A DNA stretch of 64,000 bases. Origin: Chloroflexi bacterium HGW-Chloroflexi-10. Its GTDB lineage: Bacteria > Chloroflexota > Anaerolineae > Anaerolineales > Anaerolineaceae. The notes below the pieces were generated by a model. The model ran no database searches and was not told where the DNA came from. It saw only the letters and a program-made list of their open reading frames with translations. This document shows, in pieces, positions 8,601-17,325 of the stretch. The first letter of the stretch is position 1, and every line of letters starts with the position of its first letter. A program made the translations under genes and the position numbers. Location: positions 1-64,000 of the forward strand of contig PHBZ01000016.1 in the NCBI GenBank assembly GCA_002840755.1, written 5' to 3'.

Positions 8601-10325
8601 GGTTACAAGGTGTCGGCCAAGGTAGCCGAAGCCCGCCATACGACACCCGGTGTTTCTTTGCTCTCTCCCTCCAATAATCATGACCTCTACTCGATTGAGG
8701 ATCTGGCGCAATTAATTGAAGAATTGAAAGTGGTCAATCCACTTGCAAAAGTCTCGGTCAAATGCCCGGTGGTACCCGGGATTGGTGTTATCGCTGTTGG
8801 TATTGCCAAAGCTGGCGCGGATATCATCAACCTCAGTGGTTATGATGGCGGCACCGGTGCTGCGCGCAAACACGCATTGCAATACGTCGGCCTGCCGGCT
8901 GAGGTGGGCGTTATCCAGGCCCATCGTGCCCTCGTCGAATCTGGCTTGCGTCATAAGGTGGAGATTTGGTGTGATGGCGGCATGAAAATGGGCGAGGATG
9001 TCGTCAAGATGGTCTTGCTGGGAGCCAACCGGGTTGGTTTTGGCACCCTGGCGATGGTCTCCATGGGCTGTACTATTTGCCGCAAATGTGAAGAGGGCAA
9101 CTGTCTCGTGGGTATCACCACCCAGCTTACCTCGGTTGAAGAAGCCAAAGAAAAAGGTGTCAAGGTTTTCACCCCCCTGGTCTATCAGGAGGCCGTGGAA
9201 CGCCTGGTGCGTCTCTTTCGCGGTATGGCCGAGGAACTTCGTCAGATTACCGCCCAACTGGGTGCCGAACGCCTGCAAGATTTGGTCGGACGCGGCGATT
9301 TGTTGGAACAGGTGATGTTTAAGGAAGAGGTGGATCTCACAGCCATGTTTGAGTCTGTCCCGCTGCGCTCCAAACCGGAACTGGAACCGGGGGTTGGGCG
9401 ATTGCTGGTGCGCCCGCGTAACAATCTCACCCGTTTGCTGAGTGAATTGATTACTGAAACGGTGCTGGTGGATGATGAGAGAGAAATTACCTACCAGGAT
9501 ACCGTCATGGCGATCGACCGTGCCTTGGGGTCCCATATTGTCGGCGCTCTCTCACGCCATCCCGAAGTGCAGCAGCGCGTCGATCGCTTGCATCTGCGTT
9601 TTGGTCCATCCTCCGTCGCCGGTAATGGCTTTTCCGCTTGGCTGGCCGACCCGCTGGATATCATCATCGAGGGCGGCGCCCAGGATGGTACCGCCAAAGG
9701 TGCTTCCGGTGGGCGTGTCGCTGTGATGAAAGGTGTTAACCATGAAGGTGTGCGCATCGATGGTTCGGTCGGCAAAAGTTTTGCTTATGGCGCCCAGAAA
9801 GGCACTTTGATCGTCCAGGGTAACGCCGACTCGCGTGCCTGTATCCGCCTTTCTGGAGCGGACGTGGTCCTGGGCGGCGAGATTTTGCAGCCGGTGACCG
9901 AAGAGACCCTGCGCAGTGTGACCTCTGCCAACCTCAAAGGTTTCGCCTGTGAATATATGACCGCCGGGCGCGTGCTGATCATGGGTGATCCGGGTCCGTA
10001 TGCTTTTTCAGGGATGACTGGTGGGGTGGTCTACCAGAAACTGACCCCCGAGTTGGGATTCGATTGTGACGCCTTGTTTAAACGTATCGCCTTAGGTGCG
10101 CAGGTGCAGGCAAAGAATGTCAACAAAGAGGACGTGGCCTCCATTCACGAACTGCTTGGGTTCTACATTGAGGCGCTGGAACAGACTTACCAGTATGAAA
10201 CCGCCGAACAAATACGTCTGCTGGCCGACCCGCGTCTGATCAAAGAGCGCTTCGTAAAAGTAGTTGCCTTGCCGCCCGGAGCCATCACCTCAACAGTGCC
10301 GGTTTTTGAAGATATGGGTGAATAA
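5643..10325 (+). CDS. gltB: glutamate synthase, large-subunit type
   Basis: A 1560-residue glutamate synthase that moves the amide nitrogen of glutamine to 2-oxoglutarate. Order: class II glutamine amidotransferase domain (about 23-420, with GDGAGV), central domain (about 520-800), FMN-binding synthase domain (about 890-1260, with LSGYDGGTGAAR), and the C-terminal beta-helix domain with repeated GG motifs (about 1310-1530). The likely catalytic nucleophile is Cys23 in HDACAIYL, implying removal of a 22-residue leader; the usual CG after the nucleophile is CA here. The Fe-S loop has four cysteines (1143, 1146, 1149, 1154) instead of three. The ATG at 5643 has GGAGA upstream. No NADPH-binding small subunit gene is nearby, so the electron donor may be ferredoxin or a subunit encoded elsewhere. 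Confidence 0.93.
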   Translation: MQPLSIRTDFLPDGPYGEEHDACAIYLTVRKHGQSTFGTLKRSLGALTSMGHRTGFVNGEGDGAGVQTDIPRRLWTRKLSLASLRANLAALPGFWVGHLFIPAEQDTPALHDLLFAAFEKAGLNLIYQQPGKVRKEVLGGNARMNPPNFWQIAGYSESADLDKRLLAIQTSLEIEQPLHFSSLSRYVVVYKVRGSVETLTRYYADLQDRNFDTSVVLCHARYSTNTVSNFERAQPFSVLGHNGEINTIVRFRLEAEQIGAILTPNGSDSQDVDRAVHTMLVDYDLDLIEAMETVFPPVPYELEQLPAEQRAVYTRLRQSFGPYAQGPAAILGRYADTIIASVDAVGLRPLWYMETEKEYVFSSERGAVPLEVMVDEPRPLGPGEKMAIRFQYGANAEILDHSAIRRHVMNRAFQREAPQLARQYWIAMEREIALSQTTHVGRQRVSEIPVRVIPEPKVVEAPKPQPDPLVIPWAQEAAELLPPYLLAANGWNQDNIKEIGEQVEGKDTGSLGYDGPLAVLSKKRVNIADFFKETVAVVTNPAIDRGREVEVFSTSSLLGATTSIGQAPNPNDRIVTLKLPVLLGGHPVLGDPVVLQTLSEEFGTYTMETVLEIFNGCTTWLVMGVLPGETVRLALDRLAGQAVEMAETGSQCLMLDDFEVQTGSSGWLDPMLALSAVDEALRRRAKERRSNLRRRVGVVVRSAAIRNLHDIVLLSGFGADAVNPYAMFAVAVQQFEKKADKTPLDTQKGLLYSLKAGLEKVISTMGCHELRGYGRVCSSIGLAPSVAQVLMTPNYFGSESAGLNWQRMDQQAEQRRKELIERAPGNALERVDHFFPKLWKKVGLFTNSQASYRDVQDTFQQLKAEIPVALRHVVGFKNVHGTGIPSQVDLSVRDYALPFIISAMSFGSQGEPSFRAYADAAAQLDIVCINGEGGELPDMMNQTTKNRGQQVASGRFGVNSQFLNSAAVIEIKIGQGAKPGEGGMLPGYKVSAKVAEARHTTPGVSLLSPSNNHDLYSIEDLAQLIEELKVVNPLAKVSVKCPVVPGIGVIAVGIAKAGADIINLSGYDGGTGAARKHALQYVGLPAEVGVIQAHRALVESGLRHKVEIWCDGGMKMGEDVVKMVLLGANRVGFGTLAMVSMGCTICRKCEEGNCLVGITTQLTSVEEAKEKGVKVFTPLVYQEAVERLVRLFRGMAEELRQITAQLGAERLQDLVGRGDLLEQVMFKEEVDLTAMFESVPLRSKPELEPGVGRLLVRPRNNLTRLLSELITETVLVDDEREITYQDTVMAIDRALGSHIVGALSRHPEVQQRVDRLHLRFGPSSVAGNGFSAWLADPLDIIIEGGAQDGTAKGASGGRVAVMKGVNHEGVRIDGSVGKSFAYGAQKGTLIVQGNADSRACIRLSGADVVLGGEILQPVTEETLRSVTSANLKGFACEYMTAGRVLIMGDPGPYAFSGMTGGVVYQKLTPELGFDCDALFKRIALGAQVQAKNVNKEDVASIHELLGFYIEALEQTYQYETAEQIRLLADPRLIKERFVKVVALPPGAITSTVPVFEDMGE

Positions 10326-10341
10326 ATTACAAATTTGCGGC

Positions 10342-10347
10342 TATAAT
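10342..10347 (+). promoter_or_regulatory. TATAAT box close to start codon
   Basis: A perfect TATAAT lies 7 bases before the ATG at 10355, in the 29-base gap after gltB. Transcription from it would begin at or next to the start codon, giving a leaderless mRNA. No good -35 box or Shine-Dalgarno is seen. Confidence 0.4.
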
Positions 10348-10354
10348 TGAACCC

Positions 10355-12196
10355 ATGCGTCTGAAAAAAGCGATTCGCATTACCCAACTCATTCTCGCTC
10401 TGCTGGGGACCGCACTGATCTTGGCCAGTGTCTTTGCTTTTCAACTGGGGTTGGATAATGACCCGGGTTGGGGGCGTGGGCGCTTGGTGATGCTGGTGTT
10501 GGGTATTCTCAGTTTACTGGGGATCGTAATTTTAGCCATATATAATCCATTATGCGGGCTTTGGCTTGGGGTGAAGACCCGTCTGTCTGCATTGTGGGTT
10601 GGGTTTACAAACTTATCCGCTGTACGGGCTGTTTGCCGTGCCTGGCAGGCTGTGCAGCGCAATTACTTGCGTATTCCCCTGGTAGCCTGGTTTCACCGCT
10701 CAGCTTTGCGCCGGGCTTACCTGGCTGCCGGGTTAGCCGCCGGGCTGTGCATCTTTTTTTATTTATTCTTCTTTACCAGTGGCACGTTCTCGCGTTGGTG
10801 GCCGGTCAGTTCTTATTTTGACGGCCAGGCGGATGCTTTCCTGGCTGGGCAGATTGCTTTGCTGGAAAAGCCGACAGCAGATTTGCTGGCGTTGGAGAAC
10901 CCTTACCTGGTGGAGAATCGCGATGGCGTTCATTTCATGTGGGATGCCACACTCTTTGATGGCAAATATTATCTGTATTGGGGTGTGTTCCCTTCATTGG
11001 TTGCCACATTGGTGAAAGTTTTCTTTCCTGTGATTGTGGAAGATCAGTATCTGATATTCTTTTTTCTGAGTTTATTTGTCATTTTCTTTGCGTTATTGCT
11101 GGTATTACTGCGCGAGAAACTTTTTCCAAAGATTCCTGCCCGTTATGTAGCTGCTTTTACCCTCTTGGGTGGTTTTTCCTTGCCCCTTGTCTGGCTCGTA
11201 GCACACCCCAGAGTCTATGAGGCGGCGATTTCCGCTGCGCAATGTGGCTTGTTTATCGGCCTGTATGCCGTACTCCGCGCTTACTGGAGTGAAAAACGGG
11301 CTCCCGGTTGGCTGCTCCTTGCCGGATTTGCCTGGGGGGCTGCAGTGAACAGCCGCTTGAGTATTTTCTTTGCCATTGGCTGGCTTATTTTAGCAATAGC
11401 ATGGTTGTTTAAGCGTAAGTTTTGTTGGAAGGGCCTTTTTCAGCGGAGCGTTTACATATTAATACCACTGTTATGTTGGGCCGGGCTTTTGTTTGCTTAT
11501 AATTACCTGCGTTTTGGCAGTGTTTTTGAGACCGGGCACCGCTATCAGTTGACCGGTTATGCTCTGCCGGAAAATTATAGCGATGTAACTTCAGCCGGCT
11601 ATTTCATTCCCAGTCTGTATAGTTATTTTTTGCGTCCTTACCAATTTAATCCGTCTGATTTTCCATTTTTTCATATTACCTTTATTACCCAGTATATGTG
11701 GCCCAATTGGATTCGGTTGCCGGATTTTTATTATTATCCGGAACGGGTGGTTGGTCTCTTTCCAGGTGTACCGGGTGTGTTGCTGGTCCTCGCTCCATTG
11801 TTTATCTGGTTACGCCGCGGCTGGTATTGGCTGAATGAATCTCACATTTCCAACGATAGGTCCGGCGAGAAGGAATCCACACCACTCTTGTGGATTTTCC
11901 TCGTAGCGGCCGGGTTATTGATAGCGCCTCTGCTGATTTTTATTTCAACATCCATGCGATATTTGGCGGATGTAGTCCCTATGCTGGCCTTGACAGCAGC
12001 CCTCGCCAGCGGCTGGGTTTGGCAGCGATTGGAAGGTCAGCCGGGAAAACGGTTTGGACTGGGTGTATTGATCTGGGTTTTGATTCTGCTTGGTTTCTTA
12101 ATCAGCTTCCTTATTAATTTCTTTTACCCGGATCGCGAGTTTTTTGAAGTGAATCGCCCGCTGTTTCTCGCTGTGCGTGCTTTTTTCGGTGATTAG
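10355..12196 (+). CDS. multi-pass membrane protein, glycosyltransferase-like (GT-C type)
   Basis: A 613-residue integral membrane protein with roughly a dozen hydrophobic segments. After two N-terminal segments and one at about 125-145, an extracytoplasmic stretch contains DGQADAFLAGQIALLEKP and DGKYYLYWGVFPSL; acidic residues followed by a GKYYLYWG loop recall membrane glycosyltransferases that use polyprenyl-phosphate sugars (ArnT/PMT-like, GT-C fold). That is a structural analogy rather than a firm family match. It follows gltB by 29 bases but is probably served by its own TATAAT at 10342. There is no neighbouring cell-wall or glycan gene to name a substrate. Confidence 0.6.
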   Translation: MRLKKAIRITQLILALLGTALILASVFAFQLGLDNDPGWGRGRLVMLVLGILSLLGIVILAIYNPLCGLWLGVKTRLSALWVGFTNLSAVRAVCRAWQAVQRNYLRIPLVAWFHRSALRRAYLAAGLAAGLCIFFYLFFFTSGTFSRWWPVSSYFDGQADAFLAGQIALLEKPTADLLALENPYLVENRDGVHFMWDATLFDGKYYLYWGVFPSLVATLVKVFFPVIVEDQYLIFFFLSLFVIFFALLLVLLREKLFPKIPARYVAAFTLLGGFSLPLVWLVAHPRVYEAAISAAQCGLFIGLYAVLRAYWSEKRAPGWLLLAGFAWGAAVNSRLSIFFAIGWLILAIAWLFKRKFCWKGLFQRSVYILIPLLCWAGLLFAYNYLRFGSVFETGHRYQLTGYALPENYSDVTSAGYFIPSLYSYFLRPYQFNPSDFPFFHITFITQYMWPNWIRLPDFYYYPERVVGLFPGVPGVLLVLAPLFIWLRRGWYWLNESHISNDRSGEKESTPLLWIFLVAAGLLIAPLLIFISTSMRYLADVVPMLALTAALASGWVWQRLEGQPGKRFGLGVLIWVLILLGFLISFLINFFYPDREFFEVNRPLFLAVRAFFGD

Positions 12197-12348
12197 CAAA
12201 TGGATCTGTAAGCTTATCACTTTATGGGAGGATATCATCATCGTTAAACGGGCAGGAAGTGAACCTGGTTTATCGTGAAATTGTTGACTTACAGTATAAT
12301 AAATTGAAGTAAGTCTACATAACCCTTGCAACAAAGGGAAATCCCTGC

Positions 12349-15300
12349 ATGCTTTCAATTTATCTTCTTGGTCAACCCCATCTGGAACAGGATGGCACAT
12401 CATTACAGTTGAACGCACCACCAAAGACCGTACCCTTGTTGGCTTATATTTTACTGCATCGTGGACAGGCTTTGGAACGTCAGCAGGTGGCCATGCAGAT
12501 TTGGCCGGATGAAAGCGAACAGGCTGCGCGTACCAATTTGCGTCGGCATTTGCACTGGTTGGGGAAAAACCTGCCGGAAACGGATCCACTGCAGCCCTGG
12601 CTGCTAACCACCAATGGCACCCTGCGTTGGAACCCGCAAAGCACCTACTGGCTGGATGTAGAAGAATTTGAAAAATGTCTCGGCAGCCCGCAGTGTTTTG
12701 AGCAGGCTGTGGCTTTGTACCGTGGCGATTTAATGGAAACCAATTATGATGATTGGGTCCTTTTCGAACGCGAGCGCGTCCGGGAGCAATATTTCCAGGC
12801 CTTACACAAACTGATCGTACAGGAACGCACCCAATGCCGCTATGGCGAAGCCATCCACTATGCCCAAATTCTGCTGAATCACGACCCGTTTCGTGAGGAT
12901 ACTATCCGTCAGTTGATGGCGATCCGTTATGAGGCTGGAGATCGCGCGGGTGCGCTGGCAGAATTTGATCGGTTCGCCGGTCAGTTGAAGAAAGAAATGG
13001 GCGTGAGCCCCATGCCGGAGACCCTGGGATTGCACGAGACCATTCTGCGCTACGGGCAGATTCCGGGTGCGCGTTATTCATCTGCCGTAGCAGATGAAGC
13101 CAGTAACCCAAAGAAGAAGCAATTGATGCTGCCAATGGTCGGCAGGCAGGCTGAAATGGAACGCATGAAAACACGTTGGAGCCGGGCGGCCCGCGGGTAC
13201 GGTGGCCTGATGCTATTAAGTGGAGAAGCCGGAATTGGCAAAACGCGTATAACCCAGGAGCTGGCGCTGCTGGCGGAAAGCCAGGGAGCGCGTATCTTGC
13301 GTGGGACGACTGCCAACCCCGAACTGCATCCTTACCAGGCAGTGACGGAAGCGTTTCAGGGGGCGCTGGCATTGCTGGCCAGCCTGGAAGGTGAACAGAC
13401 ACGCTTGTCTGCATTGGCAGTGATCTTGCCGGAATTAAAAAAACGGCGTAATCTGGTAGTGGTACCTGTTCTTGCGCCTGAACAGGAAAAGATACGTCTG
13501 TATGACGCGGCAGTTGGCTGCCTGGAGAAGCTGGCAGCACCACGCCCGGTATTGTTGATTCTGGAAGACCTGCACTGGGCGGGTGAATCTACCCTGGCAA
13601 TGCTGGAGTTTATCACCCACAACCTGGAGAACAAAGCGGTGTTGGTGGTGGGTACGTACCGGGAAGAAGAAGTACACCGTGGGCATCCTTTACGCAAAAT
13701 GCGCCGTAATTTAGAAGCGGCGAATCTGGTAGATCATCTTGCGTTGAGCCGTTTGAGTATTCAAGCGGTTGAAAAATTGATCCAACACATAGAGCGCGGG
13801 GATGGCATGGAAAACCCGGCAGACCGCTTGTATACTGCCAGTGAAGGGCATCCACTGTTCCTCAGTTTGCTGGTGAACCAATGGCAGGAAACCGGTGAAC
13901 TGCCTGGGGAAAAAGTTCTACACAATATTCAGGCCGTGATCGAACAGCGTATCTCTGTTTTATCACCGCAGGGACGTAGTTACGCCGAGGTAGCTTCGGT
14001 ATTGGGTCAGGTGTTTGATCCGGAGGTGACGCGCGAAGTGGGCGGCTGGGGTGAAGCGCAGGCATTGGATGCGCTGGGAGAGCTGCTGGACCGGCATCTG
14101 GCACGTGATGTGGAGAAACATACAGAGTACCAGTTTGCCCACCATCTCATCCAATCGGTCTTATATAACACCATTACGCCGGTCAAACGCAAAAATCGTC
14201 ACCGCCGCGCAGCGGAGATACTGGAAGAACTTTATCCGCAGCAATTGGATGAAATGGCGGCGGCTTTGGCCAATCATTTTGATCTGGGCGGCAGCGCCAC
14301 GCGTGCCATTCCATATTACTTGTCTACAGCAAAAGAATCTCTCAAAGTATACGCAGATAGCGAAGCATTGGCAGTACTGGATCGGGCACTGGTATTGGCA
14401 AATACGCCTGGCGAAAATACAATTCCCTTATTTATGCGTTTGGAGTTACTGCTGCAGCGTGAGGAGATTTTTGATAGGCTAGGCCGGCGGGCGGAACAGT
14501 TGGCCGATTTACAGTCATTGGAAATTTTATTAGCGAATCAACGCTCCTCGGATTTTTATTTTGTATATTTGCAGCGTATGATCAAATATTGGCATGCGAT
14601 TAATGATCGCCAGGAAGAATGGAAAGCCATAGAGATTTTACGAGGCCAGTCAGACGGCAACCAGCAGCTTAAGGGAGCAAGCTTGTTTGCTATGGGGTCA
14701 TATCATGAAATGACATCAGAATATCAAAAGGCAATCCGGCAATATCTGGAAGCGATGCAGGTTTTTCAGCAATTAAATGATCTGGCCGGCCAACAGCGAT
14801 GCGCAATCCGAATTGCAGCTACATATATTTATTTACGCGATGTAAATCAGATTGATTATTGGGTTGCAAAAGCCCTGAAAATAAAACCGGATCAAATCAA
14901 TTTTGTTCAAACGGTTGATCTGCTTTATATTGCCGCTGTGAATGCCCGCAATCGTAAAGAAATTCAATTAGGACTGCAATATGCTCAGCAGATGGTGGAT
15001 ATTTCCGAAAAAGCGCATGCGATTAACAGTCGGGGCAATGGGCATCGCTTATTGGGGCAGATTTACAGCGGAATTTTTGAGATTGAAAAAGCCTTTTATC
15101 ATTTTGATGCAGCGTTACATGCTTTTCATTTAAACCAGAATTTCAATATTTATGCGGCAACCCTCGGTGGTATCGCTGCTCTGGAATTGGATCTGGGCAG
15201 GTACCAGGATGCCTGGGATCACTATTTCGCTGCTTTAAAAATCGCTGAACGAATTAATTCTCTGGATTTAGAAAGCCGCGAATGTATCAATCTGTCTTAC

Positions 15301-15837
15301 ACAGCTGCTTTTATGGAAAAATATACGGTTGAAAAGGAATACGCCCGGCGTGCTGTGACACTTGCTAGAAAACTTAATAACAGTCTGCTGGAGGCTTTTG
15401 CACTAAACAATCTGGGAGAAGCGGAACGTGAGTTGGGAGAGTTGGATGCTTCTCTGGAACATTTAAATGCTTCCTGGGTATCATATCAATATGCTCACCG
15501 AACTGTGGATGGGGCAGGTACATTGGTAGACCTGGCATTGACTCATCTGCTGCTGGGTGATTACGATGCTGCACGGCAAGATGCCCGCGCTTTGGAAGAA
15601 ATATTTGTAGAATTGGAAGGGAAAACCAGTGACGAGCAACGTACTTTGTGGGCTGCCGCCAGGGTCTGGAATGCAGCCGGTGATCTTGCTCATGCCAAAG
15701 AAATTATCGAAAAAGCTCATGCGATTGTGAACCGTAAATTAGAACTGATTCCCGATCAGGAAACCAGGTTGGCTTTCTGCAATATTATCTACAATCGCCA
15801 GATTATTCAGTATCACCAAACCGGTAGTTTTATGTAG
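12349..15837 (+). CDS. SARP/BTAD-type transcriptional activator with ATPase and TPR domains
   Basis: A 1162-residue regulator. Residues 1-95 form the OmpR-like winged helix of SARP proteins, about 105-235 the bacterial transcriptional activation domain (BTAD), about 255-500 a STAND-like ATPase with Walker A GEAGIGKT (292-299) and Walker B LLILEDLHW (acidic pair 406-407), and the rest TPR-like helical repeats to the C-terminus. Such proteins bind DNA direct repeats with an 11-base period and switch state with ATP and a sensed partner. The promoter of the next gene carries exactly that kind of site, so local activation of 15942 is the simplest reading. TATAAT at 12295 could be its own -10; leader about 45 bases. 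Confidence 0.9.
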   Translation: MLSIYLLGQPHLEQDGTSLQLNAPPKTVPLLAYILLHRGQALERQQVAMQIWPDESEQAARTNLRRHLHWLGKNLPETDPLQPWLLTTNGTLRWNPQSTYWLDVEEFEKCLGSPQCFEQAVALYRGDLMETNYDDWVLFERERVREQYFQALHKLIVQERTQCRYGEAIHYAQILLNHDPFREDTIRQLMAIRYEAGDRAGALAEFDRFAGQLKKEMGVSPMPETLGLHETILRYGQIPGARYSSAVADEASNPKKKQLMLPMVGRQAEMERMKTRWSRAARGYGGLMLLSGEAGIGKTRITQELALLAESQGARILRGTTANPELHPYQAVTEAFQGALALLASLEGEQTRLSALAVILPELKKRRNLVVVPVLAPEQEKIRLYDAAVGCLEKLAAPRPVLLILEDLHWAGESTLAMLEFITHNLENKAVLVVGTYREEEVHRGHPLRKMRRNLEAANLVDHLALSRLSIQAVEKLIQHIERGDGMENPADRLYTASEGHPLFLSLLVNQWQETGELPGEKVLHNIQAVIEQRISVLSPQGRSYAEVASVLGQVFDPEVTREVGGWGEAQALDALGELLDRHLARDVEKHTEYQFAHHLIQSVLYNTITPVKRKNRHRRAAEILEELYPQQLDEMAAALANHFDLGGSATRAIPYYLSTAKESLKVYADSEALAVLDRALVLANTPGENTIPLFMRLELLLQREEIFDRLGRRAEQLADLQSLEILLANQRSSDFYFVYLQRMIKYWHAINDRQEEWKAIEILRGQSDGNQQLKGASLFAMGSYHEMTSEYQKAIRQYLEAMQVFQQLNDLAGQQRCAIRIAATYIYLRDVNQIDYWVAKALKIKPDQINFVQTVDLLYIAAVNARNRKEIQLGLQYAQQMVDISEKAHAINSRGNGHRLLGQIYSGIFEIEKAFYHFDAALHAFHLNQNFNIYAATLGGIAALELDLGRYQDAWDHYFAALKIAERINSLDLESRECINLSYTAAFMEKYTVEKEYARRAVTLARKLNNSLLEAFALNNLGEAERELGELDASLEHLNASWVSYQYAHRTVDGAGTLVDLALTHLLLGDYDAARQDARALEEIFVELEGKTSDEQRTLWAAARVWNAAGDLAHAKEIIEKAHAIVNRKLELIPDQETRLAFCNIIYNRQIIQYHQTGSFM

Positions 15838-15899
15838 CAATTATTGATTTATTCCAACTGTGTGGGGGAAAATACACAGCCAATTTGATCTGAGATTCG

Positions 15900-15934
15900 T
15901 TTTGGACGCTTTTTGGACGCCCCGTCCGTACAAT
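15900..15934 (+). promoter_or_regulatory. SARP-type operator and promoter
   Basis: TTTTGGACGC occurs at 15900-15909 and again at 15911-15920, an 11-base period. Exactly 8 bases separate the second copy from the -10 box TACAAT (15929-15934). This is the layout described for SARP activators such as ActII-ORF4 and DnrI, in which the repeats replace the -35 region. The ATG follows the -10 by 7 bases, so the transcript should be leaderless. Confidence 0.7.
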
Positions 15935-15941
15935 CTAACCA

Positions 15942-16145
15942 ATGAAACATATACAAGAAGCTCAATTCTTATTCATAGTGCGCATCTGGACCGAGGCCGG
16001 TCAGACGCAGAATACATGGCGTGGTTCGGTGGAGAATATTCCTTCAGGGCAGCGGTTGTACTTCACTTCATTAAATGATTTGAATGATTTTATCAAATTC
16101 AGCATGTCTGGTACAGGCAGAGAGCTAAATCCGGGCGATTTGTAG
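15942..16145 (+). CDS. small conserved protein, predicted SARP target
   Basis: A 67-residue soluble protein with the core FLFIVRIWTEAG, then TWRGSVENIPSGQRLYF and LNDLNDFIKF. I recall short proteins with this WRGSVEHVPSG-like pattern from Chloroflexota genomes, always without an assigned function. The start is fixed by the promoter: the ATG lies 7 bases after the -10 with no room for a ribosome site. Its position immediately after the SARP-type regulator, under SARP boxes, makes it the most likely direct target. Partner or substrate of the regulator's sensing arm is one possibility, but nothing in the sequence proves it. Confidence 0.75.
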   Translation: MKHIQEAQFLFIVRIWTEAGQTQNTWRGSVENIPSGQRLYFTSLNDLNDFIKFSMSGTGRELNPGDL

Positions 16146-16197
16146 GTGAGTACTCCTGGTGATCTTGCAATAAACGTTGTGTTTTATTCGTTTGTTT

Positions 16198-16228
16198 CCG
16201 GGTTTTTTAACCCGGATTAATAATTTTT
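16198..16228 (+). terminator. rho-independent terminator
   Basis: CCGGGTT and AACCCGG form a 7-bp stem with a four-base loop (16198-16215), followed shortly by a run of T. It ends the small SARP-target transcript just before the next gene. Confidence 0.65.
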
Positions 16229-16243
16229 TTCAAGGAGAAAACA

Positions 16244-17308
16244 ATGAAAAAAAGTTACCAAATATTGACAATGATCGTTTTGATCGCGCTGGTGATGTTC
16301 AATGGAAGTGTTTTTGCTCAGGAGGGTGATAACCCGGAAGAGCCCAAGGCGGTTCTGGGAAGCGGCTTTACCTATCAGGGTTATCTGACGGATAGCAGCG
16401 GCAGCCCTGTAGATGACAGTTGCAACATGATTTTTGCATTGTGGGATGCCGCCAGTGATGGTACACAACTGGGTTCGAATGAAACCAAAACAGGTGTTCA
16501 GGTTGCAAACGGAAAATTTACCGTAACTTTAAACAATACTGCTTTGTTTGGTCCCAACGCTTTTGATGGTAATGAACGCTTTTTGAGTGTTTCGATCAGC
16601 TGCCAGGGGGGAGCTGGTGCACAGTTCCCGCGTCAAAAATTAAATTCTACTCCGTATGCCCTGTATGCGCTGAACGTGGCTGATCATAATCATATTGCGG
16701 ATACTTGGGTACAGTCTGCTGGCAGTCAACCACTATTAACCATGGAAAAGACGGGAACTTCCACTGGTTACGTCATGGTGATCGACAGTAGTTTATCGGG
16801 TTTGGGCTTGGATGTAACTGGCAATATTCATTCTTCTGAAGATTCTAAGCAGTATCTTAGCCCGTTTACTGCCATGGAACGTAATCCAGCGGATGATCTT
16901 ACCTTTAATCTGCGGTCACATGGTGGAGTGTCAATTGCCTCAACAGTGAATACGACTGGTGAGCGTTTGGTGGTAATTCCGGTTTCAACGTTTGGCTTAT
17001 TATTGGGTTCCGCGGTGTATGTAAAAGGTTTGCAGGTGTGCTATGAGGCGGATACAACCGGTCCTCAGTTTATTGATGGGGTGGGTGTATATAAGGGCGA
17101 CGATACTACCTATGCCACTTACTTAACTGATGGAACCAATCGTTCATCTACAACCCGCAGTTGTTTTACAGTCAATGCCACTACCCGGTTGCTGATAGAT
17201 AATTCCAGCTATGTGCAGCTTCATTTGAACTGGGACAACACCCACACAGCATCCGATTCCATAACCATTTACTCCGTTATGCTGATTCTAAGTGAAGAAC
17301 ATTCCTGA
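16244..17308 (+). CDS. exported protein of unknown function
   Basis: A 354-residue secreted protein. A signal peptide ends around VFAQ (residues 24-26). The mature part opens with GSGFTYQGYLTDSSGSPV and continues with a predicted beta-rich domain (ALWDAASDGTQLGS, NGKFTVTLN) that ends at PYALYALNV, a module common in extracellular proteins of many bacteria. The C-terminal half (about 200-354) is also beta-rich and not recognised. The Shine-Dalgarno AAGGAG is ideally placed for the ATG. It is followed after 17 bases by another exported protein, probably one operon. No anchor motif is visible at the C-terminus. Confidence 0.75.
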   Translation: MKKSYQILTMIVLIALVMFNGSVFAQEGDNPEEPKAVLGSGFTYQGYLTDSSGSPVDDSCNMIFALWDAASDGTQLGSNETKTGVQVANGKFTVTLNNTALFGPNAFDGNERFLSVSISCQGGAGAQFPRQKLNSTPYALYALNVADHNHIADTWVQSAGSQPLLTMEKTGTSTGYVMVIDSSLSGLGLDVTGNIHSSEDSKQYLSPFTAMERNPADDLTFNLRSHGGVSIASTVNTTGERLVVIPVSTFGLLLGSAVYVKGLQVCYEADTTGPQFIDGVGVYKGDDTTYATYLTDGTNRSSTTRSCFTVNATTRLLIDNSSYVQLHLNWDNTHTASDSITIYSVMLILSEEHS

Positions 17309-17325
17309 TTAAATAGGAGATCGAT

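Noticed and set aside
8712..9536. Minus-strand open frame of 274 codons
   Set aside because: Lies wholly inside the synthase domain of gltB, whose motifs are intact; histidine- and glutamine-rich shadow composition.
12902..13543. Minus-strand open frame of 213 codons
   Set aside because: Antisense to the ATPase region of the SARP regulator; no ribosome site or recognisable family.
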